Shown: positions 56,937 through 64,000 of the stretch, piece after piece
Layout of the letters: every line of letters begins with the position of its first letter
Numbering within the stretch: position 1 is the stretch's first letter
Source of the DNA: Pseudisothecium myosuroides
Taxonomy: Eukaryota > Streptophyta > Bryopsida > Hypnales > Lembophyllaceae
DNA length: 64,000 bases
Direction of reading: 5' to 3'
Assembly: GCA_951799445.1 (NCBI GenBank)
Contig: OX637297.1
Location: 1,240,001 to 1,304,000 of the forward strand
Position numbers and translations under genes: made by a program
Notes under the pieces: model-generated
Database searches by the model: none
Told to the model about the DNA's origin: nothing
The model's input: the letters and a program-made list of their open reading frames with translations, nothing else

Positions 56937-57368
56937 ACAAGGAATACTAATCCGGTGCAAACAGCACCGACCTCACCTTTCTCTCCCTGGCACGATCCCT
57001 AACTCACCACTTTTTCACTCAACTACACGCACGCAGAGTCCTACAAAATAGAGAGGGAGAAAAATAGAGTGGCGGTGGGCTTAAGTACTCGACGAGTGGC
57101 CGATAGTTCCCGGAAGAAAATGGGTAGGAGACCGTTCCCGTAACAGTATCCTAGTTTCTTAGACTGGAGTTCTAGGCCATAGGTTCCATCCATCTGAGAC
57201 ATTTATGGATTCCGCATCCGTCTTTTATCTAGTGACGTAATAGCCGTAACAGTTTTAGCAATCTAAAAATTGACTATTCTAAAGTTGTCCATAATTGAAC
57301 CAAATTCTCTATGTTTTACCAAAAATCAAATTTTTTTGACTCTATCCTAATCCTATTCTAATCTATTT
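56937..57368. other. Spacer between CACTA element and copy C
   Basis: It may hold the continuation of the gag-like gene on the minus strand, but no conserved motif was recognised. Nothing else is supported. Confidence 0.3.
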
Positions 57369-58448
57369 CTATACATTTTGAGTTTTTGTACTCCCACAAA
57401 GAGTGTCTAGATCCCCTACACTTTCAGCTGACAAGTGCATGTACTTCCTCCAAGTCTCAGCGCCACTTGTGGTGTGATTCACCGCCACGTTCTCAGGTTG
57501 CTCCACATTTGTTTGTGACGGATGCACTTCAACACTCGGAGGAAGTATTGGGCTCTATGTCACTAGTGAGTCACAACTGGGAGGCACATATTCTAGACTA
57601 TCTAGAACATTGCTGTCTATAAGACATCCAATTGTAGCATTAGCTTTTGCAAGTTTGTGCTCAGTGACCTCTTCTTATCACGTAGAAGGGTCACCACATT
57701 CTTTTGGGATGTCATTTGTGTCCAAGCCACTGTTGTGCTCATCCACGTGTCTTACATGATCTGGTGTGGATAGCAAACTTGTTGAAGGAGTTAAAAATAC
57801 TTGTCCATCCACACCTCCTGAAGATGCAATGTTCACAATTGTTGGTGTCTTTGTGGGACCCAACAGCACTGCATCACTTGAGCCCGCTAGGACCTTCATT
57901 GCTAGCGTTGTACTCTTTTTTAAGAATACTCTTTGTTCCGTTAGTTGTGCCTTGGCATTGTACAAATCAGGAATGTCTTTTTGATTCTTTGCAAGCAAAA
58001 GTGGAAATCCAATAAACATAAGATACGTGCTCCAGTCCACCCTCCGCTCCAATACCAGATTTGCGTACACCATGCACGCCACGCTATAATTTATGTATCC
58101 CTAATTCCTTGGCCTGTTCCCAAAAATGGCCGTCCACACCTCCAGCGATCGATGCTTGAAGTGCATATTGTTGCAAGTCCATGCCTTACAAGAGAAATCA
58201 CGTGTGTGGCGCTCATGGGATTCCCGAGGCCACAACTTGTCAATGCGGTACATTTTAACATATTTTTTGCATATTGAAGATGGCCAATAGTCGCCCTCTT
58301 CTTCCTCCCAACCGCTCTCCACTTTGATGCTGGGATCATCTAAAATTTTGTAGTGCATTCCATATGCATCCTCCTTTGTTTTAGATTTCTATTTTTTTTG
58401 AACCCCTGAGGTTGTCCCCTCCGTACCCACACCACCTTCAGCGGCCAT
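57369..58448 (-). pseudogene. Copy C: diverged N-domain gene with five in-frame stops
   Basis: One frame of 360 codons from ATG 58448 to TAG 57369, broken by TAG 58389-58391, TAG 58101-58103, TGA 57678-57680, TAA 57675-57677 and TAG 57555-57557, and by no frameshift. The N-domain is recognisable from SGWEEEEGDYW, KYVKMYRIDKLWPRESHERH, SLEVWTAIFGN and LERRVDWSTY, aligning with copies A and B at the Gly-Trp, IDKL, His, E/LVW and VDWST positions. It is followed by a Lys-rich helix, a Thr/Ser-rich linker and a short coiled coil (EEVTEHKLAKANA). No RING finger follows before 57369. Every stop can arise by one C-to-T change from Gln or Arg codons. Copy C may once have been the 5' part of a longer gene whose finger is now copy D, separated by the gag-like gene and CACTA insertions; that is speculative. 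Confidence 0.6.
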
Positions 58449-60585
58449 GATTAGCAATTTGGATTTGTAAACACTTCAAATTCAATAATTCTTGCACGCA
58501 ATATGTCTATTCGTAAATGAATGTGTCAATGGTTTGTTGTAACAAAAGATGAATGACCCCCTTTCTCCACCAAGTAGGAGCAACTAGCGCATGAAGCAAT
58601 AGCAGCATATCCAACTTGGCCGTGTTGGAGAGAGAAGTGAGAAAATGATGAGGCCACCTTATAGGGGTCCGCCACCAAACCTAAAAAGGATTGGCATCGA
58701 ACGAGCCCTAGACCTCGCGAAGCGGACCCAGACATGTTGTCCACCAGTCGCAGCATCAGGGCCTGCTTTGGTAGCGTACGCTGACCCGGTCGTTTGCTTT
58801 GGTGATGCCTGCACGACCTGCCGGCCGGGCCTCGACCGCCCGACCTAGCCAGCCGCCTTGCCCGACCGCCTCCGCCGTCTACACTATCAACTTCTTCTTC
58901 CATTGGATTCCAACAGTCTCAGATTCTCTGTCAAAGACAACATTCAATGCAAAAAGCATCCAATGTGTCATTCAAATATAAGAGGATAATTCCAGTTTTC
59001 TTGTGCGTTTTTCATCCCCCTTGGTGAATGCTAAATGTTGAATCCTAAATCCTAAATCTATATTCTATACCTTATAACCCACATTCAGATTGATCCACTT
59101 ACAATTAAAAAAATGGGGACGGAATGCAACCAAATGCAAAGTGATGGTCATTTTTACCATTGAATTAAAGCTTCATGTGTAGTCAAAAATATAATATTTT
59201 AGGAAAAAAAATTAATTAATTTTTTTGTTTCTTTGTGATTTTTTGTGTTAAAACCTTTGATCTCTGTTTTTGGCTTTTTGTGCTACAATTTTTGCTCCAG
59301 GGTACCAATTGAAATAAAAATTATATATCCACAAAGCTCTTATAAAACTACACAACCTTAAAAAATTCCAATATTTTTTACTACAAATTGAGACAATAGG
59401 AACAAACCTAAAACTTGGACCCAAATTGTCTCCTGAGGGGACAAATGGTCCTTTAAGGGTGAAATAATAGCTATAGTGATATTTTTCGAAAGATGGATGG
59501 AGATTTGGAGTTCAATCCTCTTTTTTCCAATATCCCTTAATCTTTTTTCAATACTCTGCAAATTTCATTTGCACTCCTTCTCCAATTTTTTTTTCTATAA
59601 GTGATTGCAATACAAAATTCATGAAAATGAGTTGAAGTCTTTACTTGTCAAATCTGTGACCCAAAAAAATATGAGCAAATAGGTAAATTTTGATGAAAAA
59701 GACATTTCTAAAGCATACTTCTGACGGTCTGCCCAACTGCGACCATGGAATGGGGTGGACAGCAGAAGGCGGTTGGCTACCTTGTCAGGGCCATCCAATG
59801 CAGCGCACGCAACTCCGCCATCGGATCCCGCCACGTTTGCGATCCAGCTATCCAATGAAGCAATTGTCGCCCAAACCCTAAACCCATTGTCGATTGTCAG
59901 ATCGTGCGGACGGCCAAGCGATTGCCTCATTGGGGCCATTTGCGCGGGCCGACGGCCCTTGGCCATCCGATGGGTGGGCAGACGCTGGATTTGCCGTCGG
60001 ATGAGGCGGACGTCGACCCGTCCACCCATCGCAAACCGTCAAATCGGGCGGACGGCACGTCATACGCTGCACCGGAGCCGTCCGATGTGGCGGATGCAGC
60101 TCGGCCGACCGCTACCTATCAAGGTTGTCTATATTGATGTGATGCTGACTTTTCCCATCAGGATGTCCATCAGCGTTGTTCATGACGCATCAGGATCAAT
60201 GTCAGCCAAAAAAAAAAAAAAAAAATTTTATCCTGACTGACACTGGGTTTGGATCCCAACATACCATCTGTTAGACGAACGTCCGGACGTAACATGACGG
60301 AGGCAACCCTGCCACCTATAAGAGGGGCAGACGACCCGTCCGCCTCTCACTTATGTTTTCCTCCTTGTGTTTGGCAAGAGCGGAGCGGAGAGCTTAGTGG
60401 GTCTCCCCCTCCATTGGTTCCTCTCCTCAGGAAGGCAGAAGTTAGATTTTGGGGGGCTTGTTATTGTAGGATTTTTTAGCTGCGGTGTATGATTTATACA
60501 AAATTGATTTTCCACAACACTTATCATTCAACTTTGAAAGTGTTCATTGATACTTGAATTGATTGAAGTTCCTTTTTTTTGTCTC
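58449..60585. other. Upstream of copy C and of the kinase; two GC-rich islands in AT-rich DNA
   Basis: GC-rich islands lie at about 58640-58870 and 59730-60120. The first is upstream of copy C, as GC-rich blocks are upstream of copies A and B. The second contains repeated CGGACGG/GGCGGAC/CCGTC motifs and precedes the kinase. A poly(A) run is at 60208-60224. CTATAAGAGG near 60316 could be a TATA box for the kinase. Open frames in the islands are probably composition artefacts. Confidence 0.4.
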
Positions 60586-61587
60586 ATGGTGCCATTCAAG
60601 AACGCTCAACAAATCCATCATCCGTTGCCACATGTCAGGCAGCCTCATCTAAGTGCAAAATTGCAACACCAGAACAAGTTAATGGCAGTGCGGATTCCAC
60701 ATCCTGGAGTTATATGGTTTGCTGCAGTTTATGCAATAAGGAATGAAGGGTATGCGTATTCGTGGAATGGCAAAACATTGCGGCATATGCTATAATTGAA
60801 TAATTTGTATCCAAGCAACATAGCTATTTGGTTGTTGCATTGTAATTCAATGGATGCAAACATGATTGATACTTTCCGTCTTGCTCAATTTAGGAGGAAG
60901 TAGATGAAGCTTGCATGGGCATTGGTGCACATCATGCATGCAGTGCATGTTGCTGGGCATCTCCATAATGATATCTCTCCAGACAACATCATGCTTCACT
61001 TCCCCCAAGACGAGTCACGAGTGTACATTGGGGTCTGCGATTGGGGCATGACTACTGTAGCTATTGAATCAAAGAAATCCTTGTACATGTTCACATCTGC
61101 AATGAAGATGGAAGAAACTTTACAACATAGGTGGTGGGTGTAGCCACGTCTTGCAAATTTGCACAAAGAAGGAGCGGATGTGTAAAGCATTCCCAATTTA
61201 TCACGTAAATTGGAGGAATATGCAGTTTGCAAAATAGCTATTTGCATCCCAAAGGAGTGCATGTATGAGGACTATTGGAAGTTGCACCAAGAAATGAAAA
61301 ATTTGACGCCATTCAGCCACCACGATTTGACAGGCGCATTTAGGATGTACTTGGAGCAGACTTGCAAGGAACGCCCACTAGGCCAGACGCGGGCGGTTTG
61401 TCCCACATCATCAATTGATTTTCCAGTATATTCAAGTGGCTTGTACTGGATGAACACTTTTGTTGTTCATATGAGTAGTTCATTACTATTTAGAACTACA
61501 AAAGTATGTAGTAAATGTGAGGTTCAGCATGTACGCGTGCATAGTACATACTATACATGCAACACCAATGTATGGCGATATATGTGA
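60586..61587 (+). pseudogene. Protein-kinase-like pseudogene with four in-frame stops
   Basis: One frame from ATG 60586 to TGA 61585 (334 codons including the final stop) contains TAA 60793, TAG 60901, TAG 61141 and TAA 61183, with no frameshift. The catalytic loop HLHNDISPDNIML (about 60958-60996) has the His, Asp and Asn of subdomain VIb, and VCDWGM (about 61033-61050) is a DxG metal-binding motif with Trp in place of Phe. The activation segment and C-lobe (LEEYAVCKIAICIP, FSHHDLTGAF) follow. The N-lobe with the glycine loop and Lys is not recognised, so an upstream exon is lost or the protein is a fragment. All four stops fit Gln codons changed by one C-to-T transition. A GC-rich island and a possible TATA box lie upstream. 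Without expression evidence I treat it as non-functional. Confidence 0.65.
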
Positions 61588-62190
61588 AATTGGATATACA
61601 TATTGAAATGTTCATTGTATTTCCATTATTAATGAATACAATCTTTTTTGACATACGAACATGAAACCGCGTGCGTACATATGGCTTTGATGAACATGAC
61701 AATTCTTATTATAGTTGGTTGTTGAATTATAGACGTGGCAAGGATGTGGGACAAGTCATGATGCATTGTGGTGTATCAAGTATGAATGTAATAAGGAAAG
61801 ATACCTTGAATAGATTTTCTAGAGTTTGTCATTGAAACTAAAACTAAGAAGGCATCCTTTGCTAAATGATTGGAAACTCCCTAGTGAATTAGAAAGAATT
61901 TTGTTTTATGTGAAGCAAGAAGTGAGGGATGTGTTCAATTTACATTGTACTAAAGAGTTGCACTTTTTTTTCCTAGCCTAAAGAACTGAATGTTTTGCAT
62001 GAGGGCGGGGATGAACTTGAGACTTGGAGTTTCTTCAAGTCCAACAATTGGTCCAATTGTTAAGGGTGGGGCATTTTGTTGTGAAAGAAAAATAAAATTG
62101 GTTTATATAAAAATATCTATCCTTCTACATTTGGGAACTATATGAAGAACTATTAAAAATGATGGGCACTACATGACTACCTTAACAATT
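61588..62190. other. 3' flank of the kinase
   Basis: AT-rich, no recognised gene. Confidence 0.4.
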
Positions 62191-62380
62191 TAGGTATGTT
62201 CAAAGCCATGTTTCTTTGCGCACTCTATGATATGTTTGGTTGCAGGCTCATTGCTTTTAAAGTGCATTGGTGTAGCTATATTTGCAGAGTCTCAATGCAC
62301 ATGAACATGATAGGTATATTCAGAGCCATGTTTCTTTGCACAATCTATGATATGTTTGGCTGCAGGCGTATTTCTTTAGA
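62191..62380. repeat. Tandem duplication, 120-bp period
   Basis: TAGGTATGTTCAAAGCCATG at 62191 recurs as TAGGTATATTCAGAGCCATG at 62311. The homology continues through TTTCTTTGC, TCTATGATATGTTTGG and TGCAGGC, so the unit is 120 bp with a partial second copy. Confidence 0.8.
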
Positions 62381-63284
62381 AGGACATAAGTGATTAAGTA
62401 TAGCTATTTGTTCGTATTCTTGTTGCAGTGGGGCTTGCTTTACTTGCAAAGTACCGAGTAATAGCAATTAGGGAGCTTGGAAAACTGGAGTTGGGCGTAA
62501 ATCCCAAACGGTGAACACTGCTTCTTCTTGCGGGTAGCAAGTACTAAGCATGTCATGCCTCATTCCCCATGAAAGAAGTAATTTTAATCTCAATTAAATT
62601 TGGGCAACGTTTAATTCACCGCAACTTCTAATTCCTGAGGGCCAGCCGTGCCTTTTCTTATGTTCTAAATAGAAGAGTGAGGGTGAAATCATTTAAAAGA
62701 ATTCCCATTAATAAACAAGGTTGAGGATCATTTTAGCAGCCAAACATTATATTCTTTTCTTAGAGAATGGAGACAGTTGTAAAATTCTTTTTGAAGTCTA
62801 GTTTTAGGGTCAAAGATCCAATATTGAAAATGATTAATTATAATTTTTCTAATTTAAGATATTGTGCAAGGGAATCCATTTCAATTTGGACTCCTTGTAG
62901 TGTTGAGGGCTCTTAAAAATGCGCCTCGGATACTATAGATCTTGTAGAAGAAATTACCTTCAAAATTCATTTAAAGATATTGAAGAGTAGATTTTGAAAA
63001 GCCGTAAATTGATTGGAGATTTGGAGTTATGCATGTAAGGTCTTTTAACCTCAATTTTTTTTGTTAAACAACTTCTTAGATTTGGCATGTGAAAAAAGGA
63101 ATGAAGGACTTGAAGTCACTTTTGCATTTATGGCACCCTCATGTTCAAAGATTATAATCTTTCAATTCTGAAGGGATATTGTTGTGTTTTTTTTTGTTGT
63201 ATGACCTTTGACATGGCTACTTTGATTTTCTACAGATACAGTTCATAAAAAATTGATTCAACTCATAAAAATGTTGGCTTTTGT
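62381..63284. other. AT-rich spacer
   Basis: No gene or structured repeat is supported. Confidence 0.4.
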
Positions 63285-64000
63285 TTAACCCCTCACTAGA
63301 AGAAAACTATGTTAAATTCCCTGAAAACGCGTCACCTTGTTTTTGTTGAGTTCTTGTTTCAAATCACAGGAAAAATGCAGTCAAAATGCAAAAAATGCAA
63401 GAAAACGCAGAAAACTACGTTTTTTGGCTCTTCCACTTCGTTTGAAAACAAGAACTCAACGAAGACAAGGTGACGCATTTTTTAAAAATGTAATGCAGTT
63501 TTCTTCTAGTGCCTAAAGGCCCATTGTCTCTTTGGGGGACAAATGTGATTTTGGTCATGTACCTTTTTGCAACCACGTTTGTAATATTTTCTGAAAAATT
63601 TAATAAAAGTGGAGAATGGAAAGACCTACGTGGGGACAATCAGTGCCTGGGAACAACAGTTATGACCAAATAAGCTCAAAATAGGGGATGGCGGGCAGCC
63701 CGGGCAACGAAAACAAATTGGCAAAAATATGGTATTTTTTTTTTAATATTTTTTTTCTCGTAGATTATATTTTTGTCTATCTGGAAAGCTTTGATTCATT
63801 TCATTTGGATTTGTTATGAGGAAGTTATGGACATTCTTGTTTTTCGGGCAGTTAGGGCATCTTCTTGAAAAAAATAACTTGTAGGATTTATTTCTGAATG
63901 CTATTTTTGCAATCTTTCAAAAAAAAAAATTCTCATGGTTTAATTTACTTGCTAAATTAATCTCACCATAGGAATTAGTGTATTATAATTCTATCTAAAA
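63285..64000 (+). mobile_element. TTAA-type element, left part, cut by the window edge
   Basis: Starts TTAACCCCT at 63285-63293, is interrupted by a 218-bp CACTA MITE, and resumes CCTAAAGGCCCATTGTCTCT with TTTGGGGGACAAATG. The interior (TTCATTTGGATTTGTTATGA, GGGCAGTTAGGGCATCTTCT, from about 63800) matches the 32437 copy closely. By comparison with that copy the right end should lie about 450 bp beyond the window. Confidence 0.75.
63294..63511. mobile_element. 218-bp CACTA MITE nested in the TTAA-type element
   Basis: The ends CACTAGAAGAAAACT and AGTTTTCTTCTAGTG are perfect 15-bp inverted repeats. The host sequence CCT is duplicated on both sides (63291-63293 and 63512-63514). Inner arms pair further (ACGCGTCACCTTG, GTTGAGTTCTTGTTT with AAACAAGAACTCAAC and CAAGGTGACGC), so most of the element can fold into one hairpin. 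Non-coding. Confidence 0.9.

Noticed and set aside
59730..60120. Additional gene on the GC-rich island
   Set aside because: Overlapping frames on both strands, no domain or motif, and repeated CGGACGG-type strings suggest composition artefacts.
1..64000. Alternative genetic code (TAA/TAG read as Gln), as in some green algae
   Set aside because: Many in-frame TAG/TAA fit Gln, but TGA also interrupts frames at Arg or Trp positions, frameshifts coexist in several genes, and the intact SRPBCC gene uses no internal TAA or TAG. Decay of silenced copies explains all cases.
1..64000. LTR retrotransposons or LINEs
   Set aside because: No reverse transcriptase, RNase H or integrase motif and no paired long direct repeats were seen. 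The gag-like gene at 53.1-55.1 kb stands without a pol region.

Overview
The window is nuclear DNA from a eukaryote, most likely a streptophyte (green plant lineage). The evidence is one gene with six well-placed GT-AG introns, a plant-type ribosomal protein copy, plant-type hAT, CACTA and other DDE transposon relics, and canonical poly(A) signals. A charophyte alga or an early-diverging land plant fits best; the species cannot be fixed from sequence alone and this is an inference. No reverse transcriptase, integrase or LTR pair was seen in 64 kb. The recognisable mobile DNA is almost entirely DNA transposons and their non-autonomous derivatives.

Layout. 0-4 kb: three consecutive plus-strand, GC-richer reading frames (an acidic/coiled-coil protein tail, an FCP1/HAD-type phosphatase-like domain, and a disordered basic protein), the first two with in-frame stops. 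4.4-5.0 kb: a CACTA-like relic with a tRNA-like segment. 7.8-8.5 kb: a retro-pseudogene of ribosomal protein uL15/RPL27A on the minus strand. 9.65-12.6 kb: a decayed hAT transposase, minus strand. 14.18-17.16 kb: the one apparently intact gene, a seven-exon SRPBCC (cyclase/dehydrase-type) protein with a probable organellar leader. 17.2-24.5 kb: AT-rich repeats with a 747-bp near-perfect fold-back. 24.56-28.67 kb: a divergent gene pair separated by a GC-rich minisatellite/promoter block; the plus-strand partner carries a novel N-terminal domain, coiled coil and RING-type zinc finger. 29.4-33.4 kb: three ~950-bp elements with TTAA/CCCCTAAAGG termini. 33.9-36.1 kb: a second copy of the N-domain/coiled-coil gene (minus) with its own GC-rich minisatellite upstream. 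37.8-40.4 kb: a RING-type fragment, a 293-bp-period tandem array and a basic ORF. 40.4-44.25 kb: an element with ~0.9-kb inverted arms containing 61-bp tandem repeats. 44.4-48.2 kb: a second kind of DDE transposase (minus). 49.9-52.0 kb: another RING-family gene (minus). 53.1-55.06 kb: a plant gag-like/mobile-domain gene (minus). 55.06-56.94 kb: a 1,873-bp CACTA element with 3-bp target duplications. 57.37-58.45 kb: a third N-domain copy (minus). 60.6-61.6 kb: a degenerate protein kinase. 63.3-64.0 kb: a TTAA-type element with a 218-bp CACTA MITE nested in its terminus.

The most unusual content is the multicopy, partly decayed protein family that joins an unrecognised W/Y-rich N-terminal domain (signature IDKL ... 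VDWST) to a coiled coil and a RING-H2-like finger. Five fragments occur in about 32 kb. Its biochemical role is unknown; E3 ubiquitin ligase or transposon accessory protein are only hypotheses. Nearly all internal stop codons in the decayed genes are one transition away from Gln, Arg or Trp codons, which suggests mutation of methylated, silenced DNA.
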